Shown: positions 25,078-37,276 of the stretch, in pieces
How positions within the stretch are numbered: position 1 is the first letter of the stretch
How the letters are laid out: every line of letters starts with the position of its first letter
Source of the DNA: Hevea brasiliensis
Lineage: Eukaryota; Streptophyta; Magnoliopsida; Malpighiales; Euphorbiaceae
NCBI RefSeq assembly: GCF_030052815.1
Contig: NC_079493.1
Location: 60,512,691 to 60,576,690 of the forward strand
Length of the DNA: 64,000 nt
Direction of reading: 5' to 3'
Notes under the pieces: model-generated
What the model saw: the letters and a program-made list of their open reading frames with translations, nothing else
Told to the model about the DNA's origin: nothing
The model's database searches: none
Translations under genes and position numbers: made by a program

Positions 25078-27960
25078 CATTTCAAATCAATCTCAAAATC
25101 TCAATACTATTTTCAGAACTTTTCTATTCACTTCATCACTTGAAGCACATTTATAAATATTTCTCAACATTTCATTTATCAACATACATTATACAAAAAA
25201 TTTCAATAACATGAAATTTCATATATTTACATTATTACATAATTACAAGAGTTTATAGTTACAATCCAAACTAATACAAAATGCAAAATACAAATTGCTA
25301 CCCCAAAGTCCTAATGTCCTACCATATGCACTACAAATGTGAGGTGACTCTGGACTCCGAATGCAGCTCTGAAGACTCACCCTATCTGATGTCTGCTGGG
25401 CTCCTCAGTTAGGTCTCCAGTACCTGCGCGTGGCAAAAGCGACGCGCTAAGCAATTCTGCTTCGTGGTGACCATATAAAATAACATAAAATAAAATAAAA
25501 TAAATATGAAGAATGTATGTTTATATTTTTGGGTAGACTTAATTTATGATATTATTTACAGTATTATTCGATTAAAATTTGATAAGGTTTATTATCGTTG
25601 CCCGAGTATGGGTTGACTGGACTAGATAAACGGGTAAACTGGCACTGGCTACTAAGTACCTCGGACCATCACACCATCGGTCACATTGTGTCTCCCGGTG
25701 TGTAACAGAACAGCTAATAAGCTGTAGTAATCATCAAGGTTAAAACTTGAGTGTAGCAACTCAAATAACATAGCCAAAGGCTATTATGTCACAGAATGGC
25801 ATGGGAAGCCATGAAACACAGAATAGCATGAAGCCATATGTAGTACTGCTAACAGAACACTATTGGCATGCCAACCTATCCAAACCAATCTTGCTAAGTA
25901 TACTATGGCATTTTACACTTTTAAGTTTCACATTTTTTAAAATTTAAGTTTTAGTGTTACTATTCCATTCACTAGTCAACAAAAATGTTGACTTTTGCAT
26001 AGGCAATAGGTACATTGGTTTTAATACTCCCAACATACCACATTTTACATTCTAAATTTGTTGGTATTGATTGCCAATACCATTTCTAAACTTAATGTTA
26101 ATTGGATAGAATTTTCAGTTTTCATACTTTGTCTTTACTATTCCATTAGTCATTTTTGCAGTGGAAATTTGGCAAAATGATCAACATGAAAGTTGTTTCT
26201 TATTTTGTCTAGTTGCATTTCCTTTTTTAAATCACTCCATTTGGAGTTTTGTAGCTCAAATTATGGCCTAAAAACCACAACTGGCTGGACTGAAATTTTT
26301 CCAGAATTTCTGGACTGACCAAATCTGTAGTACATGGAACAGTGAGTACAACTCACTTTTTGAATATGTTTTGTTCATAATTTGGGTTAGGTTTCTTCAT
26401 AAAAGTTGTTGGTCTATATCTCAACTTGTCGCTGGTAAAATTTCAGGTCAATTGGACCTTTCTACACTGAGTTATGGCCAAATGACTAAACACTATTCAT
26501 TTGATCATTTTGCCGAGGCAGAATGCAGGTCACTTGGATTAGGGCAATTTTTTGGTCCACTTAGTTTTGTTTTCTGGGCATAGTTTCTTCACTAAAGTTG
26601 TGCCATTATGTGTCTAGTTTCATGTCCAACTTGCCTTGCACCAATTGAACCTCTACAATTCAAGTTATTTCTGCCCAAACCTGCTGGACTCATGTCCAGT
26701 TCTGTAGGTCACCAAGGGCAACCACACCCAACTCTAATCCCACTACACCATTCACTTCATTTTTGATTTAAACAGAACCAAATGGTCACTAATTGACCAT
26801 TAAAATCTACTTTCATCATCACATGATCAAAGTCTTATTTTTCACCCCAAACCCTAACTCAAACATTACAAATCATGCATTTTCATTGCATTTTATCAAT
26901 CCACTTAAGAGATACATATTGAGGGCAGCCATACTAGCATGTTAGCTCCATAAAACTCATCACAAGCATACCAACCAAGGCTGCCAAAATTTAGGGATGG
27001 CATACAAATGATATTCAATAATTTTTCTTTGTAATTTACACTCATTCAAAGTCCCTAAACATAATTTAAGGTGAAATCCAAGGTTAGGTCACAAACCTCT
27101 ATGGAGTGAGATTTCCCACTTGCTAGGGTTCCTCTTTTCCTTTTCCTTTTGCTCCCAAAAGACTTTCCAAGATGTAAGAACACTTTTTTGTATTGCGAGG
27201 TTAGGGTTATGTTGGGTAGAAGTTAGTGAAATCAAGCTTTGAAAAGCTTGCTAAGGTTGGCTATGGTGGGTATGGGTGACGGCAAGAAGAAGAAAGGAGA
27301 AGGTGTTCTGATTTTTTTTTTCATTTTTCAGCCCATTTTGTCTCTTTTAAATAAGCTTATGCCATGTGTCAACATTGGATTGGTTGGGAGAATTTTAATG
27401 ACATCATGATGATGTCATAATTCCATTTTCTTTCATTTTCTCTCCATTTCTTGTGTATTTAATTTCAATTAAATTTTTAAAAATATTTATTCATATTTTT
27501 TACTATATAAATTATTTATTTAACTGGACAAGTTGGCCAAAAATCATCTCTGGAGACAAAATGATCAAAATGCCCTTCGTTTGGCTTAACGAGCCAAAAT
27601 TGTCTGTTCCAATTGAAAAATTTTTCTAAGCATTTTCTTGGCATTCTAATGTCATAAGAACCTCAATGACCCTTCTCTGGAGTCCCAATAATTATTTTAT
27701 AATTTTTTCCCCGGGTCTTGGGTTGCTAATGGCCTTCACCGTCACTTCCCCTTCGGGTTACTCATCCCTGGGGTTTTGGCTCGTTTAACCTTAGTGTATT
27801 TGGTTTCTAAAATTTTTCCTTGATTTTTATGAGCATTATTTAGTTTCATTATAACTCCTCACTATAATCTATTTATAATTTCAAACACTCTAGCTCCCTG
27901 GACCGACATTGGTCACTGGAACAGTAGACTGTACGAATTAGATAAAATGAGAATGTTACA
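25078..27960 (-). mobile_element. Element B 3' LTR, main piece
   Basis: Resumes the B LTR after solo LTR C; its first five bases (25078-25082) are the right TSD of C. It ends GAATGTTACA at 27960, the TGTAACATTC start read on the minus strand. It aligns along its length with 48773-51650 with scattered substitutions. No gene is seen. Confidence 0.93.
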
Positions 27961-27978
27961 ACACTTCCCCTCTAATAA
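27961..27978 (-). other. Polypurine tract of element B
   Basis: On the minus strand TTATTAGAGGGGAAGTGT directly precedes the LTR start. It differs from the B2 tract at one or two bases. Confidence 0.78.
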
Positions 27979-28733
27979 AAATTTCGTCCTCGAAATTTAC
28001 CTGATGCAAATAGTTGAGGGAACTGTTGCCTCATCATCTCTTCACTTTCCCAAGTTGCCTCTTCAGTGTTGTGGTGCCTCCAAAGCACTTTCACCAGTGG
28101 AATTTGTTTATTTCTCAGTTCCTTCACTTCCCGAGCTAGGATCTGTATAGGTCCTTCTGTATATGTCAAGTCCGGTTAGATTTCAATCTCTTCCATGGAA
28201 ATGACATGTGAAGGGTCTGAGCGATATCTTCTCAGCATAGAAACATGGAATACATTATGAATTTTATCCAGTTCTGGCGGTAAAGCTAGCTGATAAGCCA
28301 CTGGTCCCACACGTTCAATGATTTCATATGGGCCAATGAACCTAGGGCTTAACTTACCCTTTCTCCCAAACCTGAGTACTTTCTTTCAGGGTGACACTTT
28401 GAGAAACACTTTATCACCAACTACATACTCTATCTCTTTTCTCTTCAAGTCGGCATAAGATTTCTATCTATCTGAGGCAACCTTCAAGTTAGCTTTGATT
28501 ATCTTCACTTTCTCCTCAGTCTATTTCACCAGGTCTGGTCCTACCAGCTTATCTTCGCCCAATTCAGTCCAACACACTGGGGTTCTACATTTCCTCCCAT
28601 ACAGTGCTTCATACGGAGCCATTTGAATGCTAGCTTGGTAACTATTGTTATATGCGAATTCTGCCAGTGGGAGGTATCTATCCCAACTCCCCTCAAACTA
28701 AATGACACAACTCCTTAGAATATCCTCCAGGAT
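27979..28733 (-). pseudogene. pol: Element B integrase C-terminus and chromodomain
   Basis: Read leftward: ILRSCVI-like start, [72 protein letters not shown], then a stop and the chromodomain tail (LRNKQIPLVKVLWRHHNTEEATWESEE) ending near 27975. Several nonsense codons break the frame. It is the C-terminal part of the integrase whose N-terminal part lies at 44642-45225, 15.7 kb away across element A. Confidence 0.9.
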
Positions 28734-28807
28734 CTATCACATAATTCACATTGTTACTATCATTTCAATTTATTAATTGCGAAAATTCAATTAGTTCTTA
28801 GGTTTAC
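28734..28807 (-). other. 74-bp GT-AG intron-like insert in element B integrase
   Basis: On the minus strand the exon ends VIQ with CAG, the insert starts GTAAACCTAAG and ends TATGTGATAG, and the next exon starts with ILE codons. Same length, position and nearly the same sequence as 5274-5347. Here the CAG before the donor is intact, giving a CAG|GTAAAC donor. Confidence 0.75.
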
Positions 28808-28940
28808 CTGGATTACTCATTCTAACTGTCCATCTGTCTGGGGATGAAAAGCCGAGCTAAAGCGGAGTTGTGTGCCCAAGGCTTCTTGCAACTTTTTCCA
28901 AAATCTCGATGTAAACCTAGGGTCTCGGTCAGATATGATG
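28808..28940 (-). pseudogene. pol: Element B integrase core fragment
   Basis: Encodes the stretch from the second catalytic Asp ([20 protein letters not shown]) to the DGQ motif before the insert. It is cut at its 5' end by element A exactly within the codons for PLSIISD; the left TSD of A (28941-28945) is part of it. Confidence 0.85.
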
Positions 28941-28945
28941 GAAAG
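28941..28945. repeat. TSD GAAAG, left copy (element A)
   Basis: GAAAG before TGTCACACCC; repeated at 44637-44641 after GCTACA. Joining the two flanks gives the uninterrupted integrase of B. Confidence 0.95.
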
Positions 28946-29662
28946 TGTCACACCCTACCCCTCTGAAAGGCATAACATGATCCCGTAGTATACCTAATGA
29001 ATTACCCACTTCGTCTCTACTGATAACCCATTAAATACACTACCAGGGATTTTAAAACTTTTCTTACTTCTTTTTACAGTGGTGAGCACTATTTACAGGT
29101 GTTAAAAAATTTTTTTGAACTGAAGTGAAACAGCTAATACATTTGAATTATTAGGAATTTCTGTAAAAATTTTGGCGGAGTGCCCTCTATATTTTGAATA
29201 AAATAGTTCTTCAAAAACCTGTAAAATGCACTTCAAATATATTTCTCAACCTCAAACTCCAACATTTAATCAACACAAGATATTTCTCAACTCAAATCTA
29301 CAATAATTTTTCAAAGGCTGAGATAAAGAAATACATTACAAATTTTACAAACCAAAATAACTCATAATTTATTTTACATCTTCAATGTACATTTTAATTT
29401 ACAACTGCTCAAAACCAAGAACAATATATACATACAATGAACATACATTACAGTACAAATTGCAAAATGTGGTATATTCAATATACCCGATGTTCTCTCG
29501 CTGAATGTACTAGCAGCCTAGTCTACTGCCTTGTCAGTCTGTCTACCTACGACAGCAATGAAAAGCTATCGCTGAGACATTGTATCAGTGGTGCACAACA
29601 TTAACCAAATACAACTTTAAATCACAAATCATAAATCATATAAATAGTGGATACGTAAAACC

Positions 29663-29820
29663 ATAGTTAAATTCAAGACAATGAATGTCATAAAGAATTT
29701 AAACTCCATTTCACAATATCACAATAAATATCAATAATCAAAACGTAGTTAAATTCAAAGACAGTGAATGTCAATAAGAATTTAAACTCCATTTCACAAT
29801 CTCACAATACATATCAATAA
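29663..29820 (-). repeat. About 81-bp direct repeat, two copies, in A LTR
   Basis: Two adjacent copies sharing TAGTTAAATTCAA, GAATGTCA and ATTTAAACTCCATTTCACAA. Confidence 0.75.
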
Positions 29821-30068
29821 ATCACACACAGCTTAATCATGTTCCAAAGTTCAATTCGTCCCAAAATCCGATGGCTAATGAGGTATTCAATTCATCCCAA
29901 AAGCCAATGGCTAATGAGGAATAATATAGCTAGCTAGCAATAATATGAGTACTCATTCTATTCGTCCTCAACAGGTACACACCTCAACACTTCAGCCAGA
30001 GAGGGAATTCAATTCGTCCCACTAGACAAGCTAGAGAGGAATACAATCAATATACATGATAGCTGTGG

Positions 30069-30262
30069 TTTCAAACCATTTATAATGCTTTTCAATCAAT
30101 AAGTATCCATCAAATATCATTCAAACAAATTTTCACAGTTTCAAACCATTTACAATGCTTTTCAATCAATAAGTATCCATCAAAATCATTCAAAAAATTT
30201 TTCACAGTTTCAAACCATTTACAATGCTTTTCAAGCAATAAGTATCCATTCAAACACATTTC
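30069..30262 (-). repeat. About 70-bp direct repeat, three copies, in A LTR
   Basis: Units start TTTCAAACCATTTA at about 30069, 30139 and 30208 and share CAATAAGTATCCATCAAA. The homologous stretch of A2 has a different repeat number and pattern. Confidence 0.82.
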
Positions 30263-32721
30263 CATAATTGAAAACAATAATATACAAATAGTCATAATTC
30301 ATTTCAATTGAAAATTTCAAAAGAAATAGCTGTTGTGCACAAACCTCTGATAATTATCTCCTGGCCTTGACTCAGTGTTTCCTTCCCTTTCCCTGAGTCT
30401 TTGCTAACTGAGAAACATAATTTGAAGTGTTTCAGTACTCATTTAAACTGTCTCTAATGATAATGCTTGATAATTAATTCACTGAATTCTATTATTTGCT
30501 TAGTCAACCTAATATGTTGACCTTCGATACATTCTAGTTAAATTAGGTTTTAATGTTACTAATGTGTCACATTCAATAGTCTTTTAGGGTTGGTACATGT
30601 TACCAAATTCATTTTCATATATATTACGTTTTATTACAACTTGCTGGATTCCGGGATACTAGTTTGACCTAGCCGGACGACCCAGTTTCCTCGATTTTCG
30701 GATTTTGGTCAAAACTACAAACTTGTAGATCTATGTCTTATTGCATGCGGGGCAAAATTTCAGGTTATTCTGAGTTATGTAGAACAAGTTATGGTCATTT
30801 TACTATTGTTGGTCAAAATGCATCAAAACTGGCCTCTTTAGGTCATTTTAGGTCAATTTTGGTTCAGCCAGTTTTTGGACCCGAAATTGTGCAAGCTGTT
30901 TGACTTGCTTATGGTCATTTCTGGGCTTTGGTGTCTTCATAAGACTTGTAGATATAGGTCTTAACTCTTCATGGTCAAAATTTCAGGTCAATTGGACCTG
31001 TTTTGAGTGAGTTATGGCCAAAACACTAACTGCTACCCAAATGGTCAATTTTCAGGCCTTAATTGCACTAATCCGGATTTGGTCACTTTTCAAGTTAATT
31101 TACAAGCAGAATTTTGGCAAGCTTCCTTAACGAAAGTTGGCACATTTTGTGCCTAGTTTCACCTTCAATTGGTCTCATACCAATTGGAGCCACACACTTA
31201 AAGTTCTAAGCCCAAAACCTAACTGCCCTATTGCATTTCCTTTATTACTCATCAAAGATCACTTTTAGCATTTACCAATTTACACATTCTTACCCAATCT
31301 GGTTTGTACCATAACCTAAACATATTTTACAACATATTTTTGATCATTTTGGCAGCTTATAATCACACTCAACATAAACCATAAAGTGCAGAATTTGTCA
31401 AACTCACTTACAACAATTTAATCACCTAATCATGCTCATTTATATGTCCAACCTCACACCACCATACATATACCCAAGCTGCCATAACAACTACTACAAT
31501 TCAACATTAATATTCCATAAACCAAACATGAAATAAAATCCTTATGGTTCACCAAACCAAGCTGCCGATTCATGCATTTACATTCTATTAATTTCCAAGC
31601 TTCCAATTTCAAATACAAATTCACATATACTAAGTATACATCACCCAAATAAATTCCTACACATATAAACATTTAATCAACCCTTTAATCTACCATTTAC
31701 AAGCAAGAATAAGTTATCCTTAAAGAGTTTCCATGGATGCCAAAAGTACACATCCCCATTTAAACATCAAACCTCAAAAATCTCTCCATAAATCAAGTAC
31801 CCATAACATCCTTACAAACTTTAATAAAAAAATAATAAAAAACACAAACTTACCTATTATGAGGCTTGTTAAATCTTCACCAAAATCCCTTGAATTTAGT
31901 ATCTACTTCTTCCTTGTGAGGTGGGGATAAAAATTAGTGAAGTGACTTTGGTGTTTGGAGGTGGAAATGGAGGAGATTAGGAACCTTCAAGCAATTCGGC
32001 AATGGTGGATTTGGAGCTCTTCATTTCAGCATGGAAGAATGAATGAAGAAGATGAAATGCTTAGTGGGTTTACACCTACCCACATAGTGATTGTTTAATC
32101 CCATAGTGCTCCACTCACCATAGTTTAATGATTTAATATGTTTTAAAGTGTTTTAAAGTGTTAATTACTCCATTTATACCCCATTTTTTGCTATTTACAT
32201 TAGGTGCCACTAATTCAATTTTTCATTATATTTTTAAAGTGTAATATCATGTATTTTTAATGGACATTTAGGTCAAAAGACAACTCGGGGTGTCAAATGA
32301 CCACAATGCCCCTGTTCGGGTTGCATTCCCAATTTTTCGGTAACACCGAGTTTTGTCCATTTTTCGATTTCTCACTTTTCTTTGTACTAATTAATTATTA
32401 TTTTTTTGATATTTCTAATGGTATTTATGCTTCAATAGGGATCTATTTAAGTCATAAAAATATTTTCCAGGGTTCCCCACGGTCCAGGGCTAGTCAACAG
32501 TCCACGCCGCTACGTCCCGGTGCGGTCACCCATCGCTAGGGTTCTCGGCTCACTTAACTTGGTTACATTTCTTTGCTATTATTTTTCCTTTGTTTTTCTT
32601 GTATTTTCTTTATTTTATGTCTCCTCACTCATATCAAAGTGTAGTTCTAGGCATCCTAGCTGTCCGGACAATACTGGTCACCGGAACAGTAGAATGCACT
32701 ACCGAACATAGGGGTGTTACA

Positions 32722-32734
32722 ATTCTCCCCCCCT
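32722..32734 (-). other. Polypurine tract of element A
   Basis: On the minus strand AGGGGGGGGAGAAT, next to the LTR start at 32721. Confidence 0.75.
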
Positions 32735-34139
32735 TAAATAAAGTTCGTCTCGAAATTTTACCTGGCATTAGTCTCTGAACAGTTGTGGGTGCTGTCTCCT
32801 CATATCCTCTTCACGTTCCCAAGTAGCTTCCTGGCCTGAATGATGGTTCCACAACACTTTAATTTGGTGTATCTGTTTATTCCTCGGCTGCTTCACCTCA
32901 TAAGCCAGAATTTCTATGGGTTCTTCCTCATAGGAGAGGTCTGGATTTACCTCAATCTCTTCAACTGATAATATATGAGATGGGTCAGATCTGTACCTCC
33001 TTAACATGGACACATGGAAGACACTGTGTATCCTTGCTAACTCCGGAGGTAATGCCAACCGATATGCCAGAGGACCCACTCTTTCCAAAACCTCATATGA
33101 TCCGATGAAACGAGGACTCAGTTTTCCCTTTCTGCCAAATCTCATAATCCTCTTCCAAGGAGAAACTTTGAGGAATACCTTATCACCCACTGCATATTCG
33201 ATATCTCTTTTCTTCAGATCAACATAGGACTTCTGACGGTCTGATGTAGCCTTGAGTCTATCGCTGATCATCCTAATCTTTTCCTCTGTCTGCTGAACAA
33301 TTTCTGGCCCAATCATCTTTCTTTCACCCACTTCATCCCAACATAATGGAGTTCTGCACTTTCTGCCATACAAAGCTTCATATGGAGGCATCTCAATGCT
33401 TGATTGGTAGCTATTGTTATAAGCAAACTCAATCAAAGGCAAGTGTGTATCCCAACTACCTTCAAACTCAATCACACAAGCCCGTAGCATATCCTCCAAT
33501 ATCTGAAAAACCCTTTCAGACTGGCCATCTGTCTATGGGTGGAATGCTGTGCTGAAGTTCAATCTCGTTCCTAAGGCTATCTGAAGACTACCTCACAATC
33601 TAGAAGTGAACCTAGGATCTCTGTCAGATACAATTGATACTAGCACTCCATGCTGTTTTATAATCTCATATATGTACAATCTGGCCAATCTTTCCAGGCT
33701 ATAGTCTATTCGAACTGGCAAAAGTGAGTAGACTTAGTCAATCTGTCAACTATAACCCATACTGCATCATGACTATTCTATGTCCTTGGAAGTTCCGTAA
33801 CAAAATCCATAGTTATTCGTTCCCATTTCCACTCTGGTACTGACAAAGGATGTAACAAACCAGCTGGAACTTGATGTTCTGCCTTTACTTGCTGACAAGT
33901 TAGGCATTTGGAAACAAATTCAGCTATATCTCTCTTCATACCCATCCACCAATAATGCTCTTTCAGCCCTCTGTACATTTTAGTTCCACCAGGGTGCATA
34001 GCAAAAGGAGACTCATGTGCTTCCTTCATAATGATCTCTCTCAATTCCACATCACTAGGAACGCACATTCTACCCTGATGTAGTAATAAACCATCATCTC
34101 TAACAGAAAATTTAGGTTTCTTGCCCTGCTGGACTTCTT
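32735..34139 (-). pseudogene. pol: Element A integrase with chromodomain
   Basis: Open pieces are 34068-33778 (zinc region [25 protein letters not shown]; core TMDFVTELP) and 33499-32768 (ILEDMLRACVIEF through [14 protein letters not shown] and the chromodomain tail EVKQPRNKQ...KVLWNHHSGQEATWE). Between them stops and shifts spoil the core, but TDGQSER with the catalytic Glu can be read. The codons around FQILEDML run without an insert, unlike B and B2. Upstream of 34068 the link to RNase H is broken by a frame change. Confidence 0.9.
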
Positions 34140-36227
34140 TCAGTAGCTCTGATATTTATCATCACCCTGAGCAGCCATTCTGATCTGATCAATCAACACT
34201 GGCTGTACATGCCATGCAACTATTGTCTGTCCCTCATCATCAATCTCTAAACTGTCATGCTGTGCTTTCAATTCATATACCATGGACAAAGGAGAAACTC
34301 TGAGACTTGCCATAGTCTTGCGACTTAAGGCGTCAGCCACCACATTTGCTTTCCCTGGCTGATAGTCTATTAAGCAGTCATAGTCTTTAATGAGTTCTAA
34401 CCATCTCCTCTGCCTCAAATTTAATTCCTTCTGGGTGCCCAAATACTTCAAGCTCTTGTGATCTGTGTAAATGTAACATTTCTCCCCATACAAATAGTGT
34501 CTCCAGATCTTAAGAGCGAAAACAATAGCTGCTAGCTCCAAATTATGTGTTGGGTAGTTCCTCTCATGCGGTTTCAGCTGGCGTGATGCATAAGCAATGA
34601 CATTCCGATCTTGCATCAGTACACAGCCTAACCCATTGTGAGAAGCATCACTATAAACTGTGTATTCTTTACTCGGAGTAGGTAAAGTGAGGACTGGAGC
34701 TTCAGTTAAGCACCTCTTCAACTTATCAAAACTCTGCTGGCATTTATCACTCCACTGAAATTTTACATCTTTTCGAAGCAGCTTGGTCAGTGGAGAAGAT
34801 AACATAGAAAACCCCTTCACAAACCGACGGTAATATCCAGCTAAACTCAGAAAACTGCGAATTTCTGTGATATTCCTGGGCGGCTTCCAATTAAGGATAG
34901 CGTCTACCTTGCTGGAATCTACCTTAATCCCTTCAGCTGACACAACATGTCCCAAAAAGGAGATTTCTTTTAGCCAAAATTCACATTTCGATAATTTGGC
35001 GCATAGCTGTTTCTCCCTTAAGGTCTGCAGTATAATTCGCAGATGTCTATCATGCTCCTCTGCATTCCTCGAGTATATCAAAATGTCATCAATAAACACC
35101 ACCACAAATTGATCAAGATATGGTCTGAAGATAGTGTTCATCAGATCCATAAAAGCAGCTGGAGCATTTGTTAACCCGAATGGCATTACTAGAAACTCAT
35201 AGTGGCCATACCGAGTTCTGAAAGCAGTTTTTGGAATACTCTGCTCTTGCACCTTCAACTGATAATAACCAAATCGCAAATAAATTTTAGAGAATACAGC
35301 TGCACCCTTCAACTGATCAAACAGATCATCAATGCGAGGTAATGGATATCTGTTCTTTATTGTCACCTTATTCAACTGCCGGTAATCAATACATAAGCGG
35401 AGGGTGCCATCTTTTTTCTTAACAAACAATACTGGCACTCCCCAAGGTGACACACTAGGGCGGATAAAGCCCTTTTCAAGTAGTTCTTGCAATTGTACTT
35501 TCAACTCTTTTAACTCTGCTGGTGCCATTCTGTATGGTGTTATGGAGATTGGTTCCACACCAGGCATAACATTAATTTCAAACTGTACTTCTCTTTCTAG
35601 AGGTAATCCTGGCAATTCATCAGGAAACACATCTGGAAAGTCATGTACTGTAGGGATGTCCCTCAATGCTGGACTCCCCACTTGGGTGTCTACCACATGT
35701 GCCAAGTACGCCTCACACCCTTTCCTAATCATTTTTCTGGCCAGTGCAGCTGAAATGATGTTTGAAGGCAATAACTGCCTCCCCCCATGTATTACTACAT
35801 CACCATACTGAGGAAGACCAAAAGTGATTGTCTTCAGTCTACAGTCAATCATCGCATGATGCCTAGCTAACCAATCCATGCCCAAGATGATATCATAATC
35901 TCTGAAGGGCATTTCAATCAAATCAGACAGAAAAGTGTGTCCTTGGATCACCAAAGGACAATCCCTATACATTCTATTGACCCTGACCTTCTGTCCTAAC
36001 GGACTTGTTACTAGCACCTCAAAGTCTATTTTTGTACATGGAACAGCAATGCAATCAATGATGCTAGCACTCATATAAGAATGGGTAGAACTCGGATCAA
36101 ATAACACAAATACATCTTGGTTGAAAGTTGAGAAGGTACCAGCCACAACATCAGATGTCTCGGCCTCTTCTCTCTGTCTCATTGCATAGACTCTGACTGG
36201 AGCACTGTCTTGCTCTGATTGTTTCAC
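34140..36227 (-). CDS. pol: Element A open pol frame: protease, RT, RNase H (695 aa)
   Basis: Longest open frame in the window, part of a Tekay-type gag-pol. Protease active site is FDPSSTHSY (Asp 44; the usual Gly is Ser), with [10 protein letters not shown] near 111-120. [21 protein letters not shown] (268-286), [36 protein letters not shown] (340-359), FIDDILIYS with Asp 380 and 381. The first RT catalytic Asp is Tyr 316 ([10 protein letters not shown]), so polymerase activity should be lost. RNase H keeps its four acidic residues (D527, E564, D589, D632). The start at 36227 is only the first Met after a frame break in gag. The frame ends before integrase. It is a fragment, not a host gene. 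Confidence 0.9.
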   Translation of the reverse strand: MKQSEQDSAPVRVYAMRQREEAETSDVVAGTFSTFNQDVFVLFDPSSTHSYMSASIIDCIAVPCTKIDFEVLVTSPLGQKVRVNRMYRDCPLVIQGHTFLSDLIEMPFRDYDIILGMDWLARHHAMIDCRLKTITFGLPQYGDVVIHGGRQLLPSNIISAALARKMIRKGCEAYLAHVVDTQVGSPALRDIPTVHDFPDVFPDELPGLPLEREVQFEINVMPGVEPISITPYRMAPAELKELKVQLQELLEKGFIRPSVSPWGVPVLFVKKKDGTLRLCIDYRQLNKVTIKNRYPLPRIDDLFDQLKGAAVFSKIYLRFGYYQLKVQEQSIPKTAFRTRYGHYEFLVMPFGLTNAPAAFMDLMNTIFRPYLDQFVVVFIDDILIYSRNAEEHDRHLRIILQTLREKQLCAKLSKCEFWLKEISFLGHVVSAEGIKVDSSKVDAILNWKPPRNITEIRSFLSLAGYYRRFVKGFSMLSSPLTKLLRKDVKFQWSDKCQQSFDKLKRCLTEAPVLTLPTPSKEYTVYSDASHNGLGCVLMQDRNVIAYASRQLKPHERNYPTHNLELAAIVFALKIWRHYLYGEKCYIYTDHKSLKYLGTQKELNLRQRRWLELIKDYDCLIDYQPGKANVVADALSRKTMASLRVSPLSMVYELKAQHDSLEIDDEGQTIVAWHVQPVLIDQIRMAAQGDDKYQSY

Positions 36228-36706
36228 TGTGCCTTGGCTGCCTGCTGGGCTACCTCTACCCCTGCCTCTACCTCTGTTGGGTGGTTGTGAACTTCTGGTG
36301 ACAGGGCTGCAATCGACCCTTCTCTGATGGTAGGAGGTGGTCCAACTCTGTGACTACTGGTGCAGTCCTTGGCAAAGTGTCATGTGCCTCCACAGTTATA
36401 ACAGGCTCCAATAGCCTTGTAGTATATCCCACCATGATTTCTTCCACAAGTTTCACATTGGCGGGGAGGGTAGGAACCTCTGGTACTCTGCTGACCAAAT
36501 AGAGGAGGCTTCTGTCCTGAATATCTTCCCCTACCAGACTTCTTGCCACCTCTGCTGTGTCCCCCATGGTTCTTCCTCTTTCCAGTAGGACCACTGAAAC
36601 TCTGTTCTACTGATTTTCCCTTTTTCTCTGTCTTTTCTGATTTCTTTTTCTCAAGAGCAGCTTCAGACTCAATTCTTTCCAACTCTAGGGCTTGAGAAAT
36701 AAGTTC
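36228..36706 (-). pseudogene. gag: Element A gag, C-terminal part
   Basis: Starts abruptly at ELISQALELERIESEA, equivalent to the middle of E gag. Then follow a Lys-rich stretch, GGKKSGRGRYSGQKPP, CETCGRNHGG and the zinc knuckle ACYNCGG with an in-frame TGA before HFAKDC. The N-terminal half, the PBS and part of the 5' LTR are missing, replaced by the Tat segment at about 36707. Confidence 0.88.
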
Positions 36707-37276
36707 ATATCGACACCATATTTTGGTCGATCCCCAAAATCAATAAATTTCGAAATTGATCCCCAGCACTAAGTCTCCCTTTGCCAGCCAATTACATTTT
36801 CGATCTCTCTTTACCGAATAATCACATTTCCGACCTCTCCTCAAAAGGAATCAAATCAATACTAAGTCCCCATGTCATTTAAAGCCTTGCCGATCTCTCA
36901 AACCAATTGTCAAATCTCCTGAATAGTCAATTACATTCCCGATCTCTCTCGTCAGACGAAACTGAACCAGCACTAGATCTTCATTTTAAAAGTTTAGGAA
37001 TAATCAAGTTAAGGTTCCAATTCGGTTTAATGGTGATCCCGATCTTAAGTACTCAAGCCAAAATTCCAATTTTAAATTAAGTCCTGTTTAGCGTTGGTTC
37101 CCTGCCGATCTCATGCTTATGGTGTTTTCCAACCCCATATACTTAGATTAATAATCACCTAGTTGTTTTAATATGCTCAAACAATCAAGTGCTTAAGTAA
37201 TTTAGAGATTTTCCGATCACATCCATCCACTGAACAAAAAGCGAATTTCATTTCATATTAAAGTTTGTACAAGTCA

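Larger units (their letters stand above)
28946..32721 (-). mobile_element. Element A 3' LTR, 3776 bp
   Basis: Complete LTR on the minus strand: TGTAACACCCCTATG at 32721 down to GGGTGTGACA at 28946. It matches A2 (1-3546) and the truncated 5' LTR (43067-44636). The last matches closely with scattered substitutions and small indels, so A is a fairly recent insertion. It carries direct repeats at 29663-29820 and 30069-30262. No gene is seen. Confidence 0.95.
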
